Positions 56,441 to 64,000 of a stretch of 64,000 bases of DNA are shown here, piece by piece. Below the pieces are notes generated by a model. It saw nothing but the letters and a program-made list of their open reading frames with translations, was not told the DNA's origin and did no database searches. Both the position numbers and the translations under genes were made by a program. Source of the stretch: Mycolicibacterium rufum (GTDB lineage: Bacteria; Actinomycetota; Actinomycetes; Mycobacteriales; Mycobacteriaceae); contig NZ_CP092428.2 of assembly GCF_022374875.2 (NCBI RefSeq), forward strand, positions 1 through 64,000. The letters are read 5' to 3'. Each line of letters begins with the position of its first letter. Within the stretch, counting starts at the first letter, position 1.

Positions 56441-56896
56441 TCAGTCCCTTCGCCCGCCCACGAGTGCGGCGAGAGCGGCGGGCGCGGCCCACGGGGTCAT
56501 GAGGCCCGCGCCGACCCGACCGGTGTTGCCCCCGGGATAGCGTCCGGTCAGCGATCCCGGCGCAGCGACGATCAGGCGAACAACCTGGCCGAAAGCTTCG
56601 CGACGGTCTCGTTGGCGCAGCGCCAAGGCCCGCATCGCCGCGTGATTGTAGGTGTGTGGCCAAGGGTCGGGTTGCGACACGATGTGTGCCCGTTCCCAAC
56701 GCCGCCACCGCTGCTTGGCGGATGGTGTGCGCTTTGCAGCGGCCATCTCCCGCCGATACGCCTCCCGGGGGCGGCGCGACGGCGCTGCGCCCGACCGGCA
56801 CAGACGACGAGTGTGCGCGGTGCTGCTCAATACCAATTCCGGTTCGGCAGTAGGTCGATTCGCGGCGGCGAAGGCATTTCGCGGTCGCACCATCAC
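56441..56896 (-). CDS. DUF3703 protein
   Basis: 151 residues. The DUF3703 core is seen from REAYRREMAAAKRTPSAKQ through WERAHIVSQPDPWPHTYNH, LRQRDRREAFGQVVRLIV and the Gly-rich GRYPGGNTGRVGAG. The family is found beside heavy-metal resistance genes, but its function is not known. The start overlaps the end of the ATPase gene by 4 bp; residues 1-40 may not all be translated. Confidence 0.78.
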   Translation of the reverse strand: MMVRPRNAFAAANRPTAEPELVLSSTAHTRRLCRSGAAPSRRPREAYRREMAAAKRTPSAKQRWRRWERAHIVSQPDPWPHTYNHAAMRALALRQRDRREAFGQVVRLIVAAPGSLTGRYPGGNTGRVGAGLMTPWAAPAALAALVGGRRD

Positions 56897-59010
56897 CAGT
56901 GGTGTTCACTTCGACGGATCGACTCGTCACGGGGATTTGTGGGTTCTGCAGCGCAGCAGGTGCATCCGCCGCTGCGGGTTTCCCGACGATCAAGGACCAC
57001 CGGTGTGAGCGCCGGCGTCGGGGCGCAGCAGGCATCGACGGGTATCGGGGGGGTGGGAAGGGTGATGTGGTGCGCCGCCGCTGCAGCCATCGGCTGCGGT
57101 TCGACGCCGGGTAGGGGATGGGTGCGTGCGGCGCGGATCGCGTTGAGGATGACGAGTACTTCTGCCGCCTCGTGGATCAATACCACGGTGGCCAGCCCGA
57201 GAACCCCGAAGGCGGCGAGGGGAATGAGGATGGTGATGATCGCCAGCGACAGTCCGATGTTCTGCAGCATGATTTTGCGGGCTCGGCGGGCGTGAGCGAG
57301 GACTTGGGGGAGGTGACGCAGATCCTCGCCCATCAGCGCGACGTCGGCGGTTTCGATGGCGACGTCGGTGCCCATCGCTCCCATGGCAATGCCGATGTCG
57401 GCGGTGGCTAGTGCGGGGGCGTCGTTGACCCCGTCGCCGACCATGGCGATGGGCCGGCCGCCGGAGAGTTCGGACAGCAGGCGTGCTTTGTCTTCGGGAA
57501 GCAGGTCGGCGTGCACGACTGTGATGCCGGCGGCTTCGGCCACGGCCATTGCCGTGCGGGAGTTGTCGCCGGTCAGCATCGCGGTGGTGATGCCCAGCTC
57601 GTGTAGTTGCCGTACCACTTCCGGCGCTTCGGGGCGCAGCTCGTCGCGGACTGCGATCGCCGCCACCACCACGGCGTCGCATTCGAGCAGGACCACTGTC
57701 GCCCCGGCCGATTGGAGGCGCACGACGTCGGCGGCGAATTCTCCGGCCGCGACCCAGCCCGGCTTCCCCAAACGGATCCTGCGACCCTCGACGCGGCCAC
57801 TCATGCCATGGCCGACAACGGCTCTCACGTCTTCAGCCGCGACGATGTCGGGGCCTGCAGCGTCGGTAATTGCCCGGGCCAGTGGGTGCCCACTACGGGA
57901 CTCGACTGCGCTGGCGAGGTGCAGGGCTTCGGCCTCGCTGACGCCGCTGGCGGTCACCGTCTCTATCACTTGCGGGCTGTTTCGGGTCAGGGTGCCCGTC
58001 TTGTCAAGGGCAATCACGGCGATGCGTCCGAGTTCCTCGACGGCGGCGCCTCCCTTGACGAGGGCGCCTTGTCGGCTGGCAGCGCCGACGGCGGCGACGA
58101 CGGTGAGTGGCACCGCGATGGCCAGGGCGCAGGGTGAGGCGGCGACGAGGACCACGAGTGCGCGTTCGAGCCACAGCATCGGCTCGCCCACCAGCGCGCC
58201 AATCGCCGCAACTGCTGCGGCCAGGACCATGATTGTTGGGACGAGAGGGCGGGCGATCCGGTCCGCCAACCGCTGACCCGCACCCTTGCGCTCCTGAGCC
58301 TGTTCGACGATGTGAACGATGCGGGCCAGCGAGCTTTCGGCGGCGACGGCGGTGACGGCGACTTCGACCGCTCCACCGCCGTTGATCGCACCGGCATGCA
58401 CCTCGCTGCCGGGTCCCGCCTCGACTGGAACCGATTCTCCGGTGATCGCCGACACGTCCAAGCTGGTGCGACCGGAGGTGATGACGCCGTCGGTGGCGGC
58501 GCGGTCTCCTGGCCGTAGCACCATCACGTCGTCGATGAGCAAATCGTCTGGGCGCACAGGGGTTTCGTGGCCGTCGCGGATCACGGTCGCCGTTGGCGGC
58601 ACGAGCGACAGCAGGGCGCGCAGGCTTCGGCGGGTTCGGGTGACGGCGTAGTGCTCGAGTCCTTCGGCGATGGAGAACAGGATTCCCAGCAGCGCGGCTT
58701 CTTCGACCTGTCCAAGCGCCACGGCGCCGACCGCGGCGATCGTCATCAGCGTGCCAACGCCGACGCGGCCGTGTCGAAGACTGCGAACGGCTCCGGGCGC
58801 GAACGTTGCGGCCCCGGCGGCAACCGCCGCGAGCTCAAGTCCCAAGCCGATGGAGGAAAGACCGCTTCGGTGCAACGCCCAGCCGCCGAGGAGCAACGCC
58901 GCCGCCAGGGCCGCCAGCTGCAGTTCGCGGACTCCCCACCACTTGTCCGGTCCCGATCCGGGCTCGGTGTCGACTCCATTGGCCGCGGGCCCGCAGCATG
59001 GGTCAGACAT
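56893..59010 (-). CDS. P1B-type soft-metal ATPase (CtpG/CadA-like)
   Basis: 705 residues. Starts MSDPCCGP, a Cys pair, and ends in a Cys-rich tail (DACCAPTP, GGCTCCAAEP) that may bind metal. Core motifs: ITGESVPVEA, ASPCALAIAVPLTVV, DKTGTLTRN, GHPLARA, GDGVNDAPAL, and final helix IHEAAEVLVILNAIRA. There is no N-terminal HMA domain. SPC with HEAAEVLVILN resembles mycobacterial CtpG, a cadmium exporter. It overlaps the cadC-like repressor gene by 8 bp, and DUF3703 follows. Expected substrates are Cd, Pb or Zn. Confidence 0.9.
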   Translation of the reverse strand: MSDPCCGPAANGVDTEPGSGPDKWWGVRELQLAALAAALLLGGWALHRSGLSSIGLGLELAAVAAGAATFAPGAVRSLRHGRVGVGTLMTIAAVGAVALGQVEEAALLGILFSIAEGLEHYAVTRTRRSLRALLSLVPPTATVIRDGHETPVRPDDLLIDDVMVLRPGDRAATDGVITSGRTSLDVSAITGESVPVEAGPGSEVHAGAINGGGAVEVAVTAVAAESSLARIVHIVEQAQERKGAGQRLADRIARPLVPTIMVLAAAVAAIGALVGEPMLWLERALVVLVAASPCALAIAVPLTVVAAVGAASRQGALVKGGAAVEELGRIAVIALDKTGTLTRNSPQVIETVTASGVSEAEALHLASAVESRSGHPLARAITDAAGPDIVAAEDVRAVVGHGMSGRVEGRRIRLGKPGWVAAGEFAADVVRLQSAGATVVLLECDAVVVAAIAVRDELRPEAPEVVRQLHELGITTAMLTGDNSRTAMAVAEAAGITVVHADLLPEDKARLLSELSGGRPIAMVGDGVNDAPALATADIGIAMGAMGTDVAIETADVALMGEDLRHLPQVLAHARRARKIMLQNIGLSLAIITILIPLAAFGVLGLATVVLIHEAAEVLVILNAIRAARTHPLPGVEPQPMAAAAAHHITLPTPPIPVDACCAPTPALTPVVLDRRETRSGGCTCCAAEPTNPRDESIRRSEHHW

Positions 59011-59389
59011 GGCGTGCCTTGGAGGCCGGTTGACGGTAACCGTGCGCCAGCACGGCCTCGGTCAAGGATCGGCCGCGGTCGGTGAGTCGGTACATCACCA
59101 TCCGGGCTTGCCGCCGAGAAGTCACCAGACCGGCGATCTTGAGCTGCCGCAGGTGGTGGGATACGAGGTTCTGCGACTGCCCGACCACCCAGGCCATGTC
59201 ACATACACACAGTTCCTCGCCGTCGAGCAGCGCTGAGGCGATCGTCAGTCGCGTCGGGTCGCTCAGAGCCCGCGCCGCGGTTGCCAGTGATTCGGCGTCG
59301 ACGAGTGACGGTAGCCGGGAACGAATTCGCTCGGCATGGGGCAGGTCCAAGCACAACAGATCGCAGTGATCAAGCCGCGGCTCGCTCAT
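59003..59389 (-). CDS. CadC-type ArsR/SmtB repressor
   Basis: 128 residues. The winged helix reads WVVGQSQNLVSHHLRQLKIAGLV. The metal site is of the CadC alpha-3N kind: Cys9 and Cys13 in the N-terminal arm (HCDLLCLDLP) and Cys61/Cys63 in the ELCVCD motif. In S. aureus CadC the same four positions bind Cd, Pb or Bi. Binding should free the operator at 59394-59417 and switch on the ATPase row. The start is 5 bp from the operator, so the mRNA is probably leaderless. Confidence 0.9.
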   Translation of the reverse strand: MSEPRLDHCDLLCLDLPHAERIRSRLPSLVDAESLATAARALSDPTRLTIASALLDGEELCVCDMAWVVGQSQNLVSHHLRQLKIAGLVTSRRQARMVMYRLTDRGRSLTEAVLAHGYRQPASKARHV

Positions 59390-59393
59390 CCGA

Positions 59394-59417
59394 ACATACT
59401 AACGGACGTTAATATGT
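59394..59417 (-). promoter_or_regulatory. cadC operator
   Basis: ACATACTAACG (59394-59404), a 2-bp spacer, then CGTTAATATGT (59407-59417) form an 11-bp inverted repeat with one mismatch, directly before the cadC-like start codon. The size and 2-bp centre are typical of ArsR/SmtB operators. Confidence 0.75.
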
Positions 59418-59624
59418 CGGAGAGAGGAGGGGCTGCACGGGGCCGGCGTGCAAAGGGAGCGCAGGGCTGCCTACGTCGAACGGGACACGAGCCGACCTCG
59501 GGCTGCCTCGCGACGGCACCCCTACCATCCGCCGGCTCTGCATGTGCGGAGATGGATAGTAGGAACCGGTGCTTACCCGGCGTGCCGTCGGCCCTGATGC
59601 CCGTGGGGCTGACAAGCTACGCGC

Positions 59625-60407
59625 GTGAGAGCCGTCGTCACCGGACTTGTCGCTATGACCGTGTTGCTCTGCGCGCCGACACCCGTCGCCACCGCTGAGA
59701 TCGGACAGCGCATCGCACAGGCAGACGCCTACCTCGCTACTCGTCCTGGCACGGTGGGCTACGTGCTTCGCGACCGGACGACCGGACAGGCTCACCGCAA
59801 CGACGCGGCTACCACGATGATGTGGACCGCATCCACTATCAAGCTAGCGATGGTGGTTGATCTGTTGACTCGGGCTCGCGCCGGCCAGATCGCCTTGACC
59901 CCAGCCGACCGCCAACTCATGGCCAACATGATGCACTCATCGGACAGCGACGCTGCCGATACGCTTTGGGAACGCTACAGCGGACCCGACAACATGGCGT
60001 TCAACCGCAATTTCGCCACGTACGGACTTACCAGCCTGCAACCGCAGCAGGGTTTCAGCGGCACCTACCCGTACTGGGGTTTCCAAAAGGCCACGAGCGA
60101 AGACCTCGACCGGCTGATGAACTACACCCTCACCAGCTTGCCTGCGGCCCAAACCGCGGCCATTGTGTCGGAGATGCAACACCTCGAGCAGTGGGGAGTG
60201 TGGGGAGCGGGCGCGGCCATGACTCCCGGCAACAAGAACGGGTGGTCCCAAGAACAGGGCGGCTGGGTCGTCAACAGCGTCGGTTTCGCCGGCCCTCGAC
60301 AACGCTACACATTGGCGATCATGAACTCGCTCAACGGCGAAGGCGCCTACGACGACGGCGTGGAAACGACCACGCGGCTGGCGCAGATTCTGCTGGCGCC
60401 CGCTTAG
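59625..60407 (+). CDS. Exported serine hydrolase, class A beta-lactamase-like
   Basis: 260 residues with a signal peptide (VVTGLVAMTVLLCAPTPVATA). The SxxK motif is S70-T-I-K73 in MMWTASTIKLAM, followed by SSDSDAADTLW, which occupies the place of the SDN motif, and NKNGWSQEQGGW in place of KTG. So it has the beta-lactamase/penicillin-binding fold, but antibiotic hydrolysis is uncertain because the Glu166-type residue is not identifiable. It is not next to blaI. The start may be the GTG at 59625. Confidence 0.82.
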   Translation: MRAVVTGLVAMTVLLCAPTPVATAEIGQRIAQADAYLATRPGTVGYVLRDRTTGQAHRNDAATTMMWTASTIKLAMVVDLLTRARAGQIALTPADRQLMANMMHSSDSDAADTLWERYSGPDNMAFNRNFATYGLTSLQPQQGFSGTYPYWGFQKATSEDLDRLMNYTLTSLPAAQTAAIVSEMQHLEQWGVWGAGAAMTPGNKNGWSQEQGGWVVNSVGFAGPRQRYTLAIMNSLNGEGAYDDGVETTTRLAQILLAPA

Positions 60408-61036
60408 CGGGATTCACCACCAACGGACCTAGGAAAACGTCCCAGAACGGGAAGAAACCTGCCGACGGCTTGACCATAGGACCGGTAGGCGTCCCCGTGC
60501 GTGTGAACGAGGTATGGCTCCTCCACCACGCGGACCTGCAATTCGATCGCCACGACCAGAAGAATCAATGCAGCCAGCGCCAACACATTCGGGACCATCA
60601 ACGCCACGCCGGTCGCGAACGACAGCATCGCCGTGAAGATCGGGTTGCGCACAACCGCGAACGCGCCGCGGCGCACCAGGGTCGTAGACTCCTGCGGATC
60701 GACGCCTATCCGCCACGAATCGCCCATGTCGTTCTGCGCGTACAGCGTTCCGGCGAGACCCCCGAGTGCCAACACGGACCCCAATGCCTGAAGCCCCCAG
60801 GCCTCGAAAGCGGCGATTGGGGCTAGCACGCCAAACACCTGCAAAGCCGGCGCGAGGAGACCGAGCACCATGGCCACAACGAAACCGACGCCGGCGGCCC
60901 ATTCCGGTGAGCCGGGCCGGCCGCTGATTCCGTGGAAGCCGGTGGAACCAGTAAGCCGATACTGGCGCCAACTCCGCCAGCCGAACCCGAGTGCGACGAA
61001 CATCAAATACAGAGCTAGAGCACCTATTGCAGCCAC
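60404..61036 (-). CDS. Isoprenylcysteine carboxyl methyltransferase-like membrane protein
   Basis: 210 residues from the GTG at 61036, with GGAGG eight bases before it; the frame is open to 61255. Five or so helices. The family motif is seen as LVRRGAFAVVRNPIFTAML and VEEPYLVHTHGDAYRSYGQAVGRFLP. Bacterial members are mostly uncharacterised methyltransferases, often near metal or mer genes. Its end overlaps the serine hydrolase end by 4 bp (convergent). The element at 61060-61085 is its probable operator. Confidence 0.8.
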   Translation of the reverse strand: MAAIGALALYLMFVALGFGWRSWRQYRLTGSTGFHGISGRPGSPEWAAGVGFVVAMVLGLLAPALQVFGVLAPIAAFEAWGLQALGSVLALGGLAGTLYAQNDMGDSWRIGVDPQESTTLVRRGAFAVVRNPIFTAMLSFATGVALMVPNVLALAALILLVVAIELQVRVVEEPYLVHTHGDAYRSYGQAVGRFLPVLGRFPRSVGGESR

Positions 61037-61059
61037 CGCAACCACCTCCAAAATCAAAC

Positions 61060-61085
61060 ATATGCAAACATTGCAATATATGCAA
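61060..61085 (-). promoter_or_regulatory. ATATGCAA repeat element upstream of the methyltransferase-like gene
   Basis: ATATGCAA occurs directly repeated at 61060-61067 and 61078-61085, with TTGCAATAT (61071-61079) inverted between. It resembles the element before the P1B-4 ATPase (46696-46723), including ATATGCA followed by ACAT. A common ArsR/SmtB-like regulator is possible. Confidence 0.45.
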
Positions 61086-61281
61086 CTATCCAAAGAATGA
61101 GAGTGATCTGCAGGCCCGGCGCTAACTCGATGACGCGAGTCGCGTAGGCGCCATGTCCCCGCTTCTAAACCGGTGAGACCTTCCCCGGGCCACCAGTTCT
61201 GCTGGTGCGAGACATGTCCGTGGTTGGCGGTGATGCCCCCTGCCGATGACATCACCGGCTTGTTACGCGCACCATTGGCAC

Positions 61282-61593
61282 ATGAGAGTGGAGATCGTCT
61301 ATTTCGAAGGGTGTCCGAATTGGCAGGAAGCCGGTGCCCTTGTGGGCGCGGCAGCAGCCGGACTAGTCAACGTCGAGATCACGTATCGGCGGGTCGCTAC
61401 GGATGATGAGGCGGCGGCCTTGTCGTTCGCGGGCTCTCCAACGATTCTCGTCGATGGCATAGACGCTTTTGACGATGCGGTGCCGGTGATGGAGTTGGCG
61501 TGCCGGCTATATCAGACCGACGCCGGTTTGATGGGTTTGCCGACGGTTACCCAGCTCTTGGAGGCGTTGCGGCGGCGGCTGCCGATCGACTGA
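61282..61593 (+). CDS. Thioredoxin-like protein of mer/metal loci
   Basis: 103 residues from ATG 61282 (MRVEIVYFEGCPNWQEA); the frame is open to 61246. A thioredoxin-like fold with YFEGCPNW (one Cys), the Pro loop FAGSPTILVDGID and a second conserved Cys in ELACRLYQTD. This kind of protein is found in actinobacterial mercury and other metal operons and is often annotated as thioredoxin family. It stands alone here. Binding of a soft metal or its transfer is plausible. Confidence 0.78.
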   Translation: MRVEIVYFEGCPNWQEAGALVGAAAAGLVNVEITYRRVATDDEAAALSFAGSPTILVDGIDAFDDAVPVMELACRLYQTDAGLMGLPTVTQLLEALRRRLPID

Positions 61594-61751
61594 TCGCGGC
61601 GTGCGGGCAGGCCAAGGCTTCGGTCAGATTGCGGCATGAATCTACCGAGCTGCACACTGACTCCTTCCGGTCGCGGGCAATGACTGAACCGGCTGCGGCG
61701 TGACGCTGGATCGCCCGAGCGCGCGGCGCGTACCGACGGGTTGGTGAGGCG

Positions 61752-61771
61752 TCTTCATCGAATCTTCATCG
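61752..61771 (+). promoter_or_regulatory. CopR-like direct repeat upstream of DUF305 copy 2
   Basis: TCTTCATCG is repeated at 61752-61760 and 61763-61771, an 11-bp period, as expected for an OmpR/PhoB-type response regulator. On the other strand it reads TGAAGA twice, which resembles, from memory, the CopR box of Corynebacterium glutamicum. It is about 110 bp before the DUF305 gene. Confidence 0.55.
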
Positions 61772-61882
61772 GAACTCGAACCGACCCATACGCGGAGTCC
61801 TGAGGCTGGACCGAGGCGGCGAGAGCGCTTGCCGTGTGTGTGGACGCATGGTGTCAGGAAGATGTATGAGAAGGGATGTGCG

Positions 61883-62566
61883 ATGCAGCACAAGCGATAC
61901 CGAACTGGGTTTGCGGCGATGGCGGCGGCGGCCCTGTTCGTCAGCGCCTGTTCGAATGCGACAACCGACTCTCAGTCATCGACCAGCAGCCCGGCGGCAC
62001 CATCGGCCTCGCCCAGCGCTGCCAGCAGCGACGCTACCCATAACGACGCTGATGTGACGTTCGCCCAAGGCATGATTCCTCATCACCAGCAGGCGATCGA
62101 GATGAGCGACATGCTTCTCGGCAAGCAGAGCATCGATCCCGAGGTCATCTCACTCGCTGACGAGATCAAGAATGCTCAAGGCCCCGAGATCGAGCAGATG
62201 CAGGGTTGGCTCCAGGAGTGGGGGGCGTCGTCCTCGCCTGCACCTGCGACCAGCACCGCTATGCCTGGCCACGACATGCCTGCTCACCAGATGCCCGGCC
62301 GCGACATGGGCAAGATGCCTGGTATGGGCGGCAGCGGTCACGGCATGATGTCGGAAGCCGACATGGCTGCGCTGCAGAACGCGCAGGGCGCGGAGGCGAG
62401 CCGACTTTTCTTAACGCAGATGATCGCCCATCACAAGGGCGCAATCATGATGGCGCAGCAGGAGATCGACAACGGCCAGTTCCCCGCGGCGGTGGAGATG
62501 GCGCGCAACATCGTGTCCTCTCAGCAAGCGGAGATCGACACGATGCAGGGCATGCTGGACAAGTAG
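61883..62566 (+). CDS. DUF305 lipoprotein (copy 2), copper-associated
   Basis: 227 residues from ATG 61883. A lipobox (LFVSAC) and a Ser/Ala linker precede two halves of the DUF305 ferritin-like domain: FAQGMIPHHQQAIEMSDMLL and FLTQMIAHHKGAIMMAQQEI, both with the HHxxA motif. Between them is a Met/His-rich stretch (AMPGHDMPAHQMPGRDMGKM) well suited to bind Cu(I). Unlike copy 1 at 35739, both His motifs are intact. It converges on the two-component genes, which probably control it through the direct repeat upstream. Confidence 0.92.
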   Translation: MQHKRYRTGFAAMAAAALFVSACSNATTDSQSSTSSPAAPSASPSAASSDATHNDADVTFAQGMIPHHQQAIEMSDMLLGKQSIDPEVISLADEIKNAQGPEIEQMQGWLQEWGASSSPAPATSTAMPGHDMPAHQMPGRDMGKMPGMGGSGHGMMSEADMAALQNAQGAEASRLFLTQMIAHHKGAIMMAQQEIDNGQFPAAVEMARNIVSSQQAEIDTMQGMLDK

Positions 62567-62586
62567 CGAGTTGCGGCGCCTGCCGG

Positions 62587-63771
62587 TCAGATTCGCGCTG
62601 AGTCAGCCGTGACAGGGGTTTGCTCGGTGCGCTCCGGGGTGATCGGCATGGCGAGGGTGAATGTTGCGCCGCCGCCGGGGCCCGCGCTCGCTACGGAGAT
62701 GGCTCCGCCGTGGGCCTCGACCAGCGCTTTGGCGATGGCGAGCCCTAAACCGGCGCCGCCGTGCTCGCGGTCGCGGGCGGAGTCTGCCCGATAGAACCGC
62801 TCGAACACCCGGTTGACGTGCTCGGCGGCAATCCCTTCACCGGTGTCGGCGACGGCGATCCTCAACCGGTCGCCGTCGCGGACACAGTTGACTTCGACCG
62901 AGCCGCCGGAAGGCGTGTGCCGCAACGCATTTTCCAGCAGATTGCCCAGGACTTGGGAGAGTCGTTGCTCGTCGGCCCACAACGGCGGTAGCGCCTTCTG
63001 GAGGCGTACGCGTAGTGCGACTCCCTTGTTGTCGTAGCGTTCCTGCGCCGCGGCGACGCATCGGTGTGTCAAGCGGTCGACGTCAATGTTGGCGTACGAC
63101 ATGGAAACTGAACTTTCCTCGGCCTTGGCCAAGGCGGCGACGTCATTGGAGAATCGCACCAGCCGGCGGGTTTGGTCACGCAGCATGGTTGCCGTCTGCG
63201 GCGTCAAAGTGCGCACCCCGTCTTCGAGTGCCTCAATATAGGCCTCTAGCACCGCGACCGGTGTGCGGATCTCGTGCGCCAAGTCTCCAAAGAGCTGCTG
63301 TCTTGTCGAATCCACGGTTTGGAGCCGGGAAGCCATCTGGTTGAAGGCAGTGGAGAGTGCGTCGAAATCGTCGCCGAGGCGCGGCGATGACACGCGGACA
63401 TCGTAATTCCCTTGAGCGACATCGGTGGCAGCGGAGGCAACCTCGGTGACGGACCGTTGGAGCCGTCGACTGACGTAGAAGCTGACGGCAAGCGCAGCCA
63501 GTGCCGACACTGCCAGGGCGCCCCCGATGGACATCACCGTCGCGTAGCCGTAGGCCTCCTCGGCGTGGACTTCCTCTGGCGAGTTCATCGGCACCCCCGC
63601 GCGGTGAAGATGCTCGCGAAACAGCGGAGGTCCGACGACGGCGGCCACCACCGCGGTCGTCACGGCCCCGGCTGCCAGCACAATCGCTTGGGCCGCCAGC
63701 AGCCGCAAGCCGATACCAGGACGGCCCCTCCGTCGACGTCGGCGAGCTGTGGACGCAGGCGGGGGAGTCAC
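62587..63771 (-). CDS. Sensor histidine kinase
   Basis: 394 residues. Two membrane helices (LLAAQAIVLAAGAVTTAVVAA and ALAVSALAALAVSFYV) flank a short extracytoplasmic sensor of about 40 residues (FREHLHRAGVPMNSPEEVHA), which contains His and Met and could bind copper. HAMP domain, then the H-box FGDLAHEIRTPVAVLEAYIE, N-box LLENALRH and G-boxes (DTGEGIA, GGAGLGLAIAKAL). Its start overlaps the response regulator end by 4 bp. Confidence 0.92.
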   Translation of the reverse strand: MTPPPASTARRRRRRGRPGIGLRLLAAQAIVLAAGAVTTAVVAAVVGPPLFREHLHRAGVPMNSPEEVHAEEAYGYATVMSIGGALAVSALAALAVSFYVSRRLQRSVTEVASAATDVAQGNYDVRVSSPRLGDDFDALSTAFNQMASRLQTVDSTRQQLFGDLAHEIRTPVAVLEAYIEALEDGVRTLTPQTATMLRDQTRRLVRFSNDVAALAKAEESSVSMSYANIDVDRLTHRCVAAAQERYDNKGVALRVRLQKALPPLWADEQRLSQVLGNLLENALRHTPSGGSVEVNCVRDGDRLRIAVADTGEGIAAEHVNRVFERFYRADSARDREHGGAGLGLAIAKALVEAHGGAISVASAGPGGGATFTLAMPITPERTEQTPVTADSARI

Positions 63772-64000
63772 TGTCCGGTCCCCATCCGATATCCCACACC
63801 TCGCACCGTGGCGATGTAGCGCGGGCGTGCGGCATCATCGCCGAGTTTGCGCCGCAAGTGCCCGATGTGGACGTCGACGAGGTGCTCGTTGCCGACCCAG
63901 GGCCCGTCGCGAACAATTTCGAGAAGTTGACGCCGACTCAGCACAATGCCCGGCCGGCCTGAGAGCGCTTCGAGGATGTCGAACTCTGTGCGGGTCAACA
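63768..64000 (-). CDS. Response regulator, OmpR/PhoB family (partial)
   Basis: Only the C-terminal about 76 residues are in the window; the gene continues past the right edge. They form the winged-helix domain: TRTEFDILEALSGRPGIVLSRRQLL is the region of helix 1-2, then VDVHIGHLRRKLGDD (recognition helix) and YIATVRGVGYRM. It pairs with the kinase that overlaps it. Copper sensing is inferred from the nearby DUF305 gene and its CopR-like repeat. Confidence 0.88.
   Translation of the reverse strand, partial: LTRTEFDILEALSGRPGIVLSRRQLLEIVRDGPWVGNEHLVDVHIGHLRRKLGDDAARPRYIATVRGVGYRMGTGQ

Noticed and set aside
59625..60407. Serine hydrolase as the target of the BlaI/BlaR1-like pair
   Set aside because: It is more than 20 kb away and I see no copy of the CTAC/GTAG dyad in front of it.

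Overview
GC-rich actinobacterial DNA, most likely from a mycobacterium (Mycobacterium/Mycolicibacterium) plasmid or genomic island. Pointers are frequent GTG starts, ATGA/GTGA stop-start overlaps, probable leaderless genes, mycothiol-type arsenate reductases, a CopD-CtaG fusion and LdtMt-type L,D-transpeptidases. No rRNA, tRNA or CRISPR array was recognised. Mobile and decaying genes at the left, metal-resistance cassettes and duplicated respiratory genes mark the whole window as accessory.

Layout. 0-6.4 kb: a gene cut by the left edge, a SEC-C/HNH-like protein, an ApeA-type HEPN defence protein, two DNA-binding regulators and a tyrosine integrase whose gene lies between two matching palindromes. 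6.4-10 kb: a broken HNH nuclease gene, an IS110 transposase and degenerate ORFs. 10.1-14.3 kb: an arsenic operon (arsR, acr3, two arsC types, FAD oxidoreductase). 14.6-18.6 kb: a VapBC45-like toxin-antitoxin pair whose toxin is frameshifted, and a sterol-desaturase-family gene split by a complete IS1380-type element with a TTTAG target duplication. 18.6-21.6 kb: an AraC regulator and a coupled three-gene membrane/cupredoxin operon.

21.6-55.8 kb is the core: a large set of exported or membrane proteins. It includes two L,D-transpeptidases, an NlpC/P60 peptidase, an M23 peptidase, a lytic transglycosylase, an O-acyltransferase, two DsbA-like oxidoreductases, TlpA, CcdA, CcsB, two CtaG domains, CopC, CopD, cytochrome oxidase subunits I and III, a BlaI/BlaR1-like pair, a P1B-4 metal ATPase and an adenylate cyclase with a YHS metal-binding domain. 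At least ten upstream regions in this stretch carry the same dyad, TAC[G/T]-N10-GTAG, often overlapping a probable -10 element. I read this as one regulon that rebuilds the cell-surface redox, copper and respiratory machinery under metal or envelope stress. The regulator is unproven; BlaI is the nearest candidate.

55.8-64 kb: a CadC-type repressor with a soft-metal ATPase, DUF3703 and HXXEE proteins, a serine hydrolase, an isoprenylcysteine methyltransferase-like protein, a thioredoxin-like protein, and a DUF305 lipoprotein with a CopR-like direct repeat upstream. The DUF305 gene converges on a two-component system that runs off the right edge.
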